Shown here: positions 30,996-42,069 of the stretch, piece by piece
How positions within the stretch are numbered: the first letter of the stretch is position 1
Layout: the number at the start of each line of letters is the position of its first letter
Source of the DNA: Aphelocoma coerulescens
Lineage: Eukaryota > Chordata > Aves > Passeriformes > Corvidae
Reading direction: 5' to 3'
Length of the DNA: 64,000 bases
NCBI RefSeq assembly: GCF_041296385.1
Contig: NW_027183778.1
Span: 1-64,000 of the forward strand
Program-made: the position numbers and the translations under genes
Notes under the pieces: model-generated
The model's input: the letters and a program-made list of their open reading frames with translations, nothing else
What the model was told of the DNA's origin: nothing
Databases searched by the model: none

Positions 30996-32354
30996 ATGGA
31001 GTTTTCTCATTTGCGCGCGTGCATGTTGCTTTTATTCTTTTGTTTTAGTTTTTGTAGTGAAGCTTTACCTGTGAATCAACCAAAGACAAATGTCTGGGTT
31101 GCTTTAGCCAAATCCGCAGGCTCCGATACCATCTGTCTATCTGACACAAGCCCTGACAAACCTTTTTCAACCTGTTTAGTTGGAGTACCTCTTCCAGAAG
31201 GTTTTGATAATATTACTCTTGATAAGTATTGGCCATATGACGATCATCATGTATCTCCAACTCCCAGCCATAGACACCAAACTTATATTGATAATTCTAA
31301 AATTGATAAATCTGACCTTCAAGAGCTAGAAATCCTAGGTTCGTTAACTATGGATACCTGCTATTTCTTTCACTTTCAAGGAGAAAACGGTCCCCATTTA
31401 AATGTTACCCCATATCACCCAGCTTATAGCAATGTAACTTCTTGGTGTAGTCAAGTTAAGCTTCTTATATATGACGAACCTCATGCAGATCGTTTTAGCA
31501 AACTTCCTATTCGATTCCCCAGAGGAATTTGGCTCATCTGTGGAGACAGGGCCTGGCAAGGTATACCTTCAAAAATAGATGGTGGCCCTTGTGCTCTGGG
31601 ACAACTTACAATTATTGCTCCCAGTGTCAAAGAGGTAATCAAAAAGAAAAGCAGAAAGATCAGATCTTCCTGGGGACATCAGTACGATAGTGACTGTGAT
31701 AGTGACTTCCACCCTTGGAACTCTGGAAAATCAATTGTTGCAAGCATTTTTCTACCTCAGTTAAGCTCCTCAATTGCTTTAAAACAGTTAAACAAGTTGG
31801 GATGTTGGCTCAGCAAGGAGGTAAATGCCACCTCTACTATGATCAGTGATCTGTTAACCGATGAAGAGGCAGTCAGACATGCCACTTTACAAAATAGAGC
31901 TGCCGTTGATTATCTTTTATTAGCACATGGGCACGGCTGTGAAGATTTTGAAGGATTATGCTGTATGAACTTATCCGATCATTCTGTTTCCATTCACAAA
32001 CAGCTACAAAACCTAAAGGATCTAGCTAACCAAATTAGAACAGATGACCCGTCTTGGCTGGACAGTTTGTTTGATGATTGGAGCTTTGCACCTTGGCTAA
32101 GGGAACTCTGTAAAATAGGCTTGATTATTCTAGTAGTAATAATTATAGTTTTAGTAGCAGTACCTTGTATGCTTCAGTGTGTGCAAAAAATAACGAGTAG
32201 GACTGTATCTAATATCTTAGTTGTTCATCAGAACGGGGGAGATGTTGGGGAAGATGAAACAGGAAAGCCTTATAAATATGATTGCCTAACAAAAGATTCT
32301 GGGAATATGAAAACTGTGAGCGACATCGAAATGAAGGCCATCTTTGAGATATAG
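30996..32354 (+). CDS. env: Envelope glycoprotein, intact frame (P3)
   Basis: Protein identical to P1. Its 3' end lies in the middle LTR shared with P4. Confidence 0.93.
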   Translation: MEFSHLRACMLLLFFCFSFCSEALPVNQPKTNVWVALAKSAGSDTICLSDTSPDKPFSTCLVGVPLPEGFDNITLDKYWPYDDHHVSPTPSHRHQTYIDNSKIDKSDLQELEILGSLTMDTCYFFHFQGENGPHLNVTPYHPAYSNVTSWCSQVKLLIYDEPHADRFSKLPIRFPRGIWLICGDRAWQGIPSKIDGGPCALGQLTIIAPSVKEVIKKKSRKIRSSWGHQYDSDCDSDFHPWNSGKSIVASIFLPQLSSSIALKQLNKLGCWLSKEVNATSTMISDLLTDEEAVRHATLQNRAAVDYLLLAHGHGCEDFEGLCCMNLSDHSVSIHKQLQNLKDLANQIRTDDPSWLDSLFDDWSFAPWLRELCKIGLIILVVIIIVLVAVPCMLQCVQKITSRTVSNILVVHQNGGDVGEDETGKPYKYDCLTKDSGNMKTVSDIEMKAIFEI

Positions 32355-33074
32355 AGTCTTAGTTACTGAACAACTGGAAAACAATGGTATAGCCGGCTGA
32401 AGGTAATCCCCTCTTGATTGAACAATACCCTCTGCTTGCAGACAGGTCCAAGGGTCAGAGCAGACCCTACTAGCTCAGCAGAAGGGGTCCAAAGAGTAGT
32501 TTTTAGAAGTTAAAATGTAACACTCTATGGTAATGTAAGAACTCTTATAGGCTGTATGTAAATGCTATAGGATTTGTACCTTGTATTAGATTGGCTACTG
32601 AGAATTAGAATATTCACTACAGAAGATGATTTATTGTATTGTAACAAGCTCCTCGCTCTCTTAACTCCTCTCCTCTTAGTAATGCTCTTCTCCTCTTAGT
32701 AACGCTCTTAGTAACTCTCTTAGTAGCTCTCTTAGTAATGCTCTTCTCCTCTTAGTAGCTCTCTTAGTAACTCTCTTGCTCTTCTTCTTCCTCTTAATTC
32801 AGCTCTCCTCTTAGTTTGTCTCTCTTGCTCTTTACACTCTTAGCTCTCAGCCTCTTGCTCTAGCTCTCTCGCTCACTCTCTCTCCCTCTCTTACACCTTG
32901 GGCCTGCTTGGAGCTGCAGCTGGCAGCTCTAAGCAGTGCCCCTGTACCCACGCCCTCTGCAATAAACTGCATGCTCCAAAGACCTGCTTATAGAGATCTC
33001 TCGTCGCCGTCCATCTCCAGCCGGGCCCGACCGAACCCACACCCTCATCACCATCATCGCCATCAATTTCGACA
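32243..33074 (+). repeat. Middle LTR shared by P3 and P4
   Basis: Has A at LTR position 88 and G at position 761, the common type found also in the left half of the array. Confidence 0.96.
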
Positions 33075-33694
33075 AACTGGCGCCCAAACGTGAGTGAAGG
33101 CCTGATTCAGCTTCTTCCACCTGTGAGAGACTTCGCCATGGACGGTAACTAAAAGACCAGTTATAGCCACCTGGAACGTGTCGTGAGCACGGCATACCGT
33201 TGCTGCGCAGCGTAAAAGCCGGAGCTCTATAACTCTGCTGAGGCAGCCCTCGAGCACGGGGAGCCGTTACTTCGTAGCAATTACCTGGAGCTCTCGGAGG
33301 GAGGAAATTGCCTGGCAGTCCTCGAGCACAGACGGCCACTGCTGCGCAGCGGTTACCTGGAGCTCTTTGAGGAAGTTTGCCGTGGTACCCCTCGAGCACG
33401 GACACGCTGCTAAGCAGTGCAGACCGGAGCTCTTAGGAGGGATCCAGCCGCGCGCCCGAGCACAGGCGGGTATTGCTCAGCACCGCCCGCGCTGGAGCTC
33501 TGAGTGGAGACACCTGCGAGGTCCCGAGCACGGAAAGCCGTTGCCAAGCGACGCCTGAAACCGGAGCTCTGAGGAGGGACCCGACAGCAGCGTCCTGAGC
33601 GCCGTGTGGAGAGCCTGGCCAGCCCCCCACGACGGACTTCTGATTAAGGACCCTGCCCCCTGCGACATCTAGGTGAGTATCATACTGGTCAATA
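33075..33694 (+). promoter_or_regulatory. Leader of P4: PBS, hairpin repeats, splice donor
   Basis: Primer binding site 33078-33095, six hairpin repeats 33185-33570, donor GT at 33673. Confidence 0.82.
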
Positions 33695-35059
33695 ATGGGA
33701 CAAACTCACTCTGCCCATGACAGACATCTCTATAAACAACTTAAGTACTTACTAAGCTCCGGTCCAAGTCAATTACCTAAACAGGAGCTAAAAAACCTCT
33801 TAGAATGGACTCTGATTAATTTCCCAAATGCTGACCGTTCAGCCGTCTTTACAAGAGACTTCTGGGACACAGTTCGGGTTAAACTCTTTAATAATATCTC
33901 CCGCCGGGATTGGGCTGCCGCGGAGCTGGTCCCGGCTTGCAGAGCGCTCGTGGAGCTGTTTGCTGTGAAGGCGCCGCCCGCAGCAGCCACCTCGCCGGGT
34001 CCCGCTCCTGCTGCGAGCCCGCCCCTTGCCGCCGCGAGCCTGCAACCGGGCACGGCCCCCGCCCCGCCGCCGGACCTCACGGCTCCGGTACCCGCGGTCC
34101 AGCTGTCTCGTGCCGCCCCGCCCCACCCCCCCGCGGTCCCTGCACCGGTCACCCCTGCCCCACCGGACTCCACCGCCCCCCCCACCGCCCCCGTCATCTC
34201 CACCCCCACGGTCCCGTTAGTCCCTGCTGTCCCGCCTCTCGCGGCTCCGGTAGCCGCGGTCCGACTGACTCGTGCCGCCCCGCCCCCCGCCCCCGCTGTC
34301 CTGGCAGCCGTCACCCCTGTCCCACCGGACCCTACGACCCCCTCCACCGCTCCCCCCATCCCCGCCCCCCCCATCCCGTTCCTCCCTGCTGCCCCGGCTC
34401 CCGCGGTCCCCGCCCTCGGCTCCAGCGTCTTCGCGGCCCCGTCCCTCGCTCCTCCCACCCCGTCCGCCAGCGCCTTCGCGGCCCCGCCCCCCGCCGATAG
34501 CCCCGCGGGGCCAGCGGCTGCTCCCCAGCCACCTACGGGTCCTACCGCTCCCCTAGCCGCGCCTGTTATGGCTGTAGCCACCATCATAGCCGGCCCCCCG
34601 CAAAGCCAGGCGGCGACCCTTCTTCCAGCCCCCCAGGTCCCCCTCGCCGCCACCGACACGGCGCCGGTGGTGGTCAACGTCCCGTCCGCGTCCGTGGGAC
34701 ACGGAGCGCCCCAGCCCCGCCAGCCACCTGGTGCCGGCGCTGCAGCGCCTACACAGATGGCTGCTGCCTCTCCCGTGCCTGCCGCTGCTCCAGCCCCGTC
34801 TCCTGGCACCGCCGCGCCGGCAGCCACACCAGCCCAGCCTGCAAACTCCCAGCGGCAGCACGCCGCGGTCCAGCCGCCGACTGGCCCACCGTTCGCCATG
34901 GCCCCACCGCAACATACTCCCGCCGCCTCCACGCCGGCCCTCCCGCCTCCCGCAGCCCCGGGATCGTCTCCTGCCGACGGGACAGCCCTGCCACCTCCCG
35001 CTCTCCCCGACACACAGACAGCGGCCATCACAGTCCGCCACGTTGACCTGATGGCGTAA
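33695..35059 (+). CDS. gag: Truncated Gag (P4)
   Basis: Same 454-residue product as P1. Confidence 0.85.
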   Translation: MGQTHSAHDRHLYKQLKYLLSSGPSQLPKQELKNLLEWTLINFPNADRSAVFTRDFWDTVRVKLFNNISRRDWAAAELVPACRALVELFAVKAPPAAATSPGPAPAASPPLAAASLQPGTAPAPPPDLTAPVPAVQLSRAAPPHPPAVPAPVTPAPPDSTAPPTAPVISTPTVPLVPAVPPLAAPVAAVRLTRAAPPPAPAVLAAVTPVPPDPTTPSTAPPIPAPPIPFLPAAPAPAVPALGSSVFAAPSLAPPTPSASAFAAPPPADSPAGPAAAPQPPTGPTAPLAAPVMAVATIIAGPPQSQAATLLPAPQVPLAATDTAPVVVNVPSASVGHGAPQPRQPPGAGAAAPTQMAAASPVPAAAPAPSPGTAAPAATPAQPANSQRQHAAVQPPTGPPFAMAPPQHTPAASTPALPPPAAPGSSPADGTALPPPALPDTQTAAITVRHVDLMA

Positions 35060-36211
35060 CCCACGCACGCTCACACTTCTCCAACCACAGCACTGCTCAC
35101 GGAACTAGCTCCGCCACCGCCCCCCACGGCTTTCACCTCGCCTTCAATAGAGCCACCCGCACCCCCTCGCCCGCTGCCGCGGAGCCGGTTGCTCGCGGCC
35201 CCCCCGCCTCCTCGCCCGCCACCGCGGAGATCGGCAGTGCCATCGCCGCCCCCGCCGGGGCCCTCCGGCACCGCACAGCTGTATCCCTCGGCTACCGCCG
35301 CCCAGCAACATCCCTCCGCGCAGCTCAGCCTCGCCTCACAAGCCGCAAACAGGGGGGGAACGGAGGGCAGTGGTGCAGCTCCAGTGGCAGGGAAGACGGA
35401 GAGCCGCTCTGCCCGAGCTGATGCTTTAAATCTAACACCAGGAAACCCTGAAAAGCAGCCAGATTTGTTTGCAATGAGCCCCAGAGTCCCGCCAGCGAGC
35501 GGCTGGGATCTTGCAACCCATAAGGAGAAAACGAGTTCTGAGAGTTTGTTAGCGCTACTTTCTGAATCAAAAAATCCTCCAAAGTGCTCAGATTATTCTC
35601 AATTAACAGATTGGCATGAAATAAGACTCCAAAGCTGTAAAGATGAAAGTCTATTAGCTAAGCCTGTGATAGCTAGCCAACAGCCTGACAGTCCCAAAAC
35701 GTGGGTTCCCATCCCCACTCACGAAATTAAAGAACTAAGAAGGGCTGTAAGAGATAGTGGTATTTGCTCACCGTATCTTAAACAACTGCTAAAAAGTACC
35801 CTAAAAAGAACACATCAAACCCTAAAACGCATTTTAGATCAACAGAGAGGGGGAGAAGTCCAGGATACACCTCAAAGGAGGTTGAACAAGGCTTTGTATG
35901 TTTACAATTTTTTGAATAGCTCTGCAGAAGAGCCTGATCCCCCCATTTATAGACATTTTTTGAACAACAAAAAAGCAAAACTGAAAGAGCGCCCCCCAGT
36001 TTTGATTAAAAATCTAGACTCAGGAAAAATAGAAGGACCATACAATCTTATAATGTGGGGGAAGGGGTTTGCATGTGTTTCCACAGGTGAAGGAATCAAG
36101 TGGGTTCCAGCAAAAAACGTGAAGCCATACCTCGCATCAAAGCCTGCTGATGCCACCACACCAGCCAGTGACTCTGCAAGTGGAAGCCAGGAAGCAAGCA
36201 CCCAGACCTGA
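35060..36211 (+). pseudogene. gag-pol: Gag-Pol remnant (P4)
   Basis: As in P2. Confidence 0.88.
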
Positions 36212-36265
36212 ACTGCGCAGAATCACCAGAAGAAAGTGATCTGCCAAAAACAGCTCAAGAAAAGA

Positions 36266-37624
36266 ATGGAGTTTTCTCATTTGCGCGCGTGCATGTTGCT
36301 TTTATTCTTTTGTTTTAGTTTTTGTAGTGAAGCTTTACCTGTGAATCAACCAAAGACAAATGTCTGGGTTGCTTTAGCCAAATCCGCAGGCTCCGATACC
36401 ATCTGTCTATCTGACACAAGCCCTGACAAACCTTTTTCAACCTGTTTAGTTGGAGTACCTCTTCCAGAAGGTTTTGATAATATTACTCTTGATAAGTATT
36501 GGCCATATGACGATCATCATGTATCTCCAACTCCCAGCCATAGACACCAAACTTATATTGATAATTCTAAAATTGATAAATCTGACCTTCAAGAGCTAGA
36601 AATCCTAGGTTCGTTAACTATGGATACCTGCTATTTCTTTCACTTTCAAGGAGAAAACGGTCCCCATTTAAATGTTACCCCATATCACCCAGCTTATAGC
36701 AATGTAACTTCTTGGTGTAGTCAAGTTAAGCTTCTTATATATGACGAACCTCATGCAGATCGTTTTAGCAAACTTCCTATTCGATTCCCCAGAGGAATTT
36801 GGCTCATCTGTGGAGACAGGGCCTGGCAAGGTATACCTTCAAAAATAGATGGTGGCCCTTGTGCTCTGGGACAACTTACAATTATTGCTCCCAGTGTCAA
36901 AGAGGTAATCAAAAAGAAAAGCAGAAAGATCAGATCTTCCTGGGGACATCAGTACGATAGTGACTGTGATAGTGACTTCCACCCTTGGAACTCTGGAAAA
37001 TCAATTGTTGCAAGCATTTTTCTACCTCAGTTAAGCTCCTCAATTGCTTTAAAACAGTTAAACAAGTTGGGATGTTGGCTCAGCAAGGAGGTAAATGCCA
37101 CCTCTACTATGATCAGTGATCTGTTAACCGATGAAGAGGCAGTCAGACATGCCACTTTACAAAATAGAGCTGCCGTTGATTATCTTTTATTAGCACATGG
37201 GCACGGCTGTGAAGATTTTGAAGGATTATGCTGTATGAACTTATCCGATCATTCTGTTTCCATTCACAAACAGCTACAAAACCTAAAGGATCTAGCTAAC
37301 CAAATTAGAACAGATGACCCGTCTTGGCTGGACAGTTTGTTTGATGATTGGAGCTTTGCACCTTGGCTAAGGGAACTCTGTAAAATAGGCTTGATTATTC
37401 TAGTAGTAATAATTATAGTTTTAGTAGCAGTACCTTGTATGCTTCAGTGTGTGCAAAAAATAACGAGTAGGACTGTATCTAATATCTTAGTTGTTCATCA
37501 GAACGGGGGAGATGTTGGGGAAGATGAAACAGGAAAGCCTTATAAATATGATTGCCTAACAAAAGATTCTGGGAATATGAAAACTGTGAGCGACATCGAG
37601 ATGAAGGCCATCTTTGAGATATAG
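36266..37624 (+). CDS. env: Envelope glycoprotein, intact frame (P4)
   Basis: Protein identical to P1; a silent GAA to GAG change at 37600 is shared with P5, P6 and P7. Confidence 0.93.
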   Translation: MEFSHLRACMLLLFFCFSFCSEALPVNQPKTNVWVALAKSAGSDTICLSDTSPDKPFSTCLVGVPLPEGFDNITLDKYWPYDDHHVSPTPSHRHQTYIDNSKIDKSDLQELEILGSLTMDTCYFFHFQGENGPHLNVTPYHPAYSNVTSWCSQVKLLIYDEPHADRFSKLPIRFPRGIWLICGDRAWQGIPSKIDGGPCALGQLTIIAPSVKEVIKKKSRKIRSSWGHQYDSDCDSDFHPWNSGKSIVASIFLPQLSSSIALKQLNKLGCWLSKEVNATSTMISDLLTDEEAVRHATLQNRAAVDYLLLAHGHGCEDFEGLCCMNLSDHSVSIHKQLQNLKDLANQIRTDDPSWLDSLFDDWSFAPWLRELCKIGLIILVVIIIVLVAVPCMLQCVQKITSRTVSNILVVHQNGGDVGEDETGKPYKYDCLTKDSGNMKTVSDIEMKAIFEI

Positions 37625-38344
37625 AGTCTTAGTTACTGAACAACTGGAAAACAATGGTATAGCCGGCTGAAGGTAATCCCCTCTTGATTGAACAATACCC
37701 TCTGCTTGCAGACAGGTCCAAGGGTCAGAGCAGACCCTACTAGCTCAGCAGAAGGGGTCCAAAGAGTAGTTTTTAGAAGTTAAAATGTAACACTCTATGG
37801 TAATGTAAGAACTCTTATAGGCTGTATGTAAATGCTATAGGATTTGTACCTTGTATTAGATTGGCTACTGAGAATTAGAATATTCACTACAGAAGATGAT
37901 TTATTGTATTGTAACAAGCTCCTCGCTCTCTTAACTCCTCTCCTCTTAGTAATGCTCTTCTCCTCTTAGTAACGCTCTTAGTAACTCTCTTAGTAGCTCT
38001 CTTAGTAATGCTCTTCTCCTCTTAGTAGCTCTCTTAGTAACTCTCTTGCTCTTCTTCTTCCTCTTAATTCAGCTCTCCTCTTAGTTTGTCTCTCTTGCTC
38101 TTTACACTCTTAGCTCTCAGCCTCTTGCTCTAGCTCTCTCGCTCACTCTCTCTCCCTCTCTTACACCTTGGGCCTGCTTGGAGCTGCAGCTGGCAGCTCT
38201 AAGCAGTGCCCCTGTACCCACGCCCTCTGCAATAAACTGCATGCTCCAAAGACCTGCTTATAGAGATCTCTCATCGCCGTCCATCTCCAGCCGGGCCCGA
38301 CCGAACCCACACCCTCATCACCATCATCGCCATCAATTTCGACA
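37513..38344 (+). repeat. 3' LTR of P4
   Basis: Polypurine tract at 37505-37512. First LTR of the right-hand subfamily: G at LTR position 88 (37600) and A at position 761 (38273). Confidence 0.96.
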
Positions 38345-40617
38345 TTTGTGATGCTGGGGAACTACAAGGAAGCCTGGCTCCTCTGTGACACCACCACAGA
38401 AGCTCAGGGGAGCCCTGGAGACCGTGCTGATGCTATTGAACCTGATGCAACCCTGCCTCCTCTGTGACACCACAGAAGCTCTTGGAGCCCTGGAGACCGT
38501 GGTGATGCTATGGAACCTGATGCAACCCTGCCTCCTCTGTGACACCACAGAACCTCTGGGAGCCCTGGAGACCGTGCTGATGCTATGGAACCTGATGCAA
38601 CCCTGCCTCCACTGTGACACCACAGAAGCTCAGGGAGCCCTGGAGACTGTGGTGATGCTATGGAACCTGATGCAACCCTGCCTCCACTGTGACACCACAG
38701 AACCTCTGGGAGCCCTGGAGACCGTGCTGATGCTATGGAACCTGATGCAACCCTGCCTCCACTGTGACACCACAGAAGCTCGGGGAGCTCTGCAGACCGT
38801 GGGGATGCTGGCGAAGCTGACGGAACCCTGGGCACCACAGTGACGCTATGGAACCTGGTGGAACCGAGGGGCCACAGTGACACTGTGGGGCCTTTTGGAA
38901 GCAACAGGACCCTGGTGGGAAGCCACGGGATGATTAATCCTGCACGAACCTGCTCCAGGTGGGCTCCTCTCTCCCGGCTTCCACAGGTGCTGCTAGGATC
39001 CCACTCCGGCACTGGCTTGGCACGGGCTCACGGCTTCCTTTGGCAATGGCTCTGCTCCAGGATGGCATGCTGCAGAGAATGCAGGTAGATTTTGTGCTCA
39101 CTCCTGGCATGCAGCTGGACAATAAAGCCTGATCCAGCCCCCCCTCAGCATATGTCCGGCTGTGGCATTGGGGCGGGGCAACTTTGGGAGCAGCCCCAGC
39201 CCTGCTCCTGCTCCCGGCTGGGCACCCAGCTGCTGGGACACAGGTGTGTCCTGATGCCACCGTCTACTCCTTTGAGAAGGGGAGGACAGAGTGCATCAGG
39301 GAGTTTGGTGTGGCTTACATGCGGCAAGGAGAAGGTGCAGCCCCAAACTGGCTTTCACTTCTAGAACCTTTTGCTATTGCGGGAGCAGCTGCTGGAGCTT
39401 TTCAACCGAGCTGCAAGAGTGAAAAGTGTGATGGCATGTCTATCTGAGAAGGAAGGTTCGGTGCCGCAGCCTGTTGTGCACAATTTATATGCTGATAAGA
39501 GAAGGGGGTGCTTTTGCAACGTTTTCCTTCCTGACACTTCTGTCTCTGTGAGCTTTAGCTGCTTGGACTCAGGGATACCGAAGGTATGTGAAAGTGACTG
39601 GGATGCGAGAATCATGTTGCACAGGGAACAGGGAAGGTCAGCAAATGTTTCCTGTCCTGGCACATCTCTCAGTCTGAACTGCAGCTGCAGATGCTTCACT
39701 TCCGCCAAGGACTCTGCCACCTTGAGAGAAGGATGCGCTCTATGGAGTTGAGAAAGAAAGTGCGTCTCACTAGCTTCTTTCCTCTACTTCATAGACAGCA
39801 AAGGGGCTATGAAAGGCAGCACTGGCTTTTTGTTCTAGGACTTCTTCTTTACAAGCAGCTGCTGGATGTTTGGAAGGGGGTTTGGGATATGCAAAAATGA
39901 GAGGCTAAGATGGTAAGAGGGTAAGATGGAAGTCATCTGGCAAAAGCAGAGCTCACAAAAGGGCCAGCTGAGAAAGCTCTTGCTGCCTACAACTTCAACT
40001 GCACCCCTCAAAGCAGCAGCACACACGCTGCTCTCGGCACTTTCCTTCTCAGCTCTACGCACCATCCTAAGCCTTGCCTCTCCCACACTCAGGATCCAAA
40101 GACAACGGCACCAGGGACTGCTCACACACTAAAGGCACCAGGACAAAAGGCTCACCAGCTTGGCCTTTGCATTCCCGCTGACAGCTCCACAGCTTGAACC
40201 CAGAGAACTGCCTGCTGCCAACAGCCTTTCCAATCACTCTGAGCACCTCATGACAAGGAGTGTGGGGAATGAATCTCCAGCAGCCTCCTGCCCCAGGCTG
40301 TCCCCCGGGAGCAGCCCTGCTCCAGGCCGTGACTGCCACCTGCACAGCCAAAGGACCCAGAGCCGGTGTTACACACCACGGCTGTGCCTGGCACAGAGAC
40401 ACCAGTGGCCACACAAGTGGCCATGGCACTGTCCACACACAGTCCCTGCTGCTGCTCCCCCAGCCGCTGGCACCAACTCCCAGCCACCCACTCCTAAAGC
40501 CACGGGGCCCACTGGGACACTGCGGGGGCTCGTGGAAGCCAGCGGCCATTGTGACACAGCGGGGCTGCACAGAGCCCACGGTGCTTTGTGACCCGTGGCT
40601 CCCAGGAGAGCCTTTGT
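38345..40617. repeat. Satellite spacer between P4 and P5 (2,273 bp)
   Basis: Right part of S7 and left part of S8 (from 39394), with TTTGT at both ends. S8 is the first monomer with the TTTTGCAACG variant (near 39517), shared with S9 and S10. A private G is present at 39162 (GGCTGTGGC). No gene seen. Confidence 0.94.
38384..38824. repeat. 75-bp minisatellite (S7)
   Basis: Five units plus a partial. Confidence 0.93.
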
Positions 40618-41449
40618 TGTTGGGGAAGATGAAACAGGAAAGCCTTATAAATATGATTGCCTAACAAAAGATTCTGGGAATATGAAAACTGTGAGCGACA
40701 TCGAGATGAAGGCCATCTTTGAGATATAGAGTCTTAGTTACTGAACAACTGGAAAACAATGGTATAGCCGGCTGAAGGTAATCCCCTCTTGATTGAACAA
40801 TACCCTCTGCTTGCAGACAGGTCCAAGGGTCAGAGCAGACCCTACTAGCTCAGCAGAAGGGGTCCAAAGAGTAGTTTTTAGAAGTTAAAATGTAACACTC
40901 TATGGTAATGTAAGAACTCTTATAGGCTGTATGTAAATGCTATAGGATTTGTACCTTGTATTAGATTGGCTACTGAGAATTAGAATATTCACTACAGAAG
41001 ATGATTTATTGTATTGTAACAAGCTCCTCGCTCTCTTAACTCCTCTCCTCTTAGTAATGCTCTTCTCCTCTTAGTAACGCTCTTAGTAACTCTCTTAGTA
41101 GCTCTCTTAGTAATGCTCTTCTCCTCTTAGTAGCTCTCTTAGTAACTCTCTTGCTCTTCTTCTTCCTCTTAATTCAGCTCTCCTCTTAGTTTGTCTCTCT
41201 TGCTCTTTACACTCTTAGCTCTCAGCCTCTTGCTCTAGCTCTCTCGCTCACTCTCTCTCCCTCTCTTACACCTTGGGCCTGCTTGGAGCTGCAGCTGGCA
41301 GCTCTAAGCAGTGCCCCTGTACCCACGCCCTCTGCAATAAACTGCATGCTCCAAAGACCTGCTTATAGAGATCTCTCGTCGCCGTCCATCTCCAGCCGGG
41401 CCCGACCGAACCCACACCCTCATCACCATCATCGCCATCAATTTCGACA
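40618..41449 (+). repeat. 5' LTR of P5, recombinant type
   Basis: Has G at position 88 like the right-hand 3' LTRs, but G at position 761 like all other 5' LTRs, suggesting gene conversion or a crossover between LTRs. Confidence 0.96.
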
Positions 41450-42069
41450 AACTGGCGCCCAAACGTGAGTGAAGGCCTGATTCAGCTTCTTCCACCTGTG
41501 AGAGACTTCGCCATGGACGGTAACTAAAAGACCAGTTATAGCCACCTGGAACGTGTCGTGAGCACGGCATACCGTTGCTGCGCAGCGTAAAAGCCGGAGC
41601 TCTATAACTCTGCTGAGGCAGCCCTCGAGCACGGGGAGCCGTTACTTCGTAGCAATTACCTGGAGCTCTCGGAGGGAGGAAATTGCCTGGCAGTCCTCGA
41701 GCACAGACGGCCACTGCTGCGCAGCGGTTACCTGGAGCTCTTTGAGGAAGTTTGCCGTGGTACCCCTCGAGCACGGACACGCTGCTAAGCAGTGCAGACC
41801 GGAGCTCTTAGGAGGGATCCAGCCGCGCGCCCGAGCACAGGCGGGTATTGCTCAGCACCGCCCGCGCTGGAGCTCTGAGTGGAGACACCTGCGAGGTCCC
41901 GAGCACGGAAAGCCGTTGCCAAGCGACGCCTGAAACCGGAGCTCTGAGGAGGGACCCGACAGCAGCGTCCTGAGCGCCGTGTGGAGAGCCTGGCCAGCCC
42001 CCCACGACGGACTTCTGATTAAGGACCCTGCCCCCTGCGACATCTAGGTGAGTATCATACTGGTCAATA
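41450..42069 (+). promoter_or_regulatory. Leader of P5: PBS, hairpin repeats, splice donor
   Basis: Primer binding site 41453-41470, six hairpin repeats 41560-41945, donor GT at 42048. Confidence 0.82.

Larger units (their letters stand above)
26973..38344 (+). mobile_element. Tandem provirus P3+P4 (LTR-int-LTR-int-LTR, 11,372 bp)
   Basis: Three LTRs (26973-27804, 32243-33074, 37513-38344) flank two complete internal regions. The length is exactly 2 x 5,270 + 832 bp. The middle LTR is followed by a primer binding site (33078-33095) instead of satellite and is preceded by a polypurine tract (32235-32242), so it is both the 3' LTR of P3 and the 5' LTR of P4. TTTGT is present only at the outer ends (26968-26972 and 38345-38349). 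This is the expected product of unequal homologous recombination between the 3' LTR of one copy and the 5' LTR of another. Confidence 0.97.
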
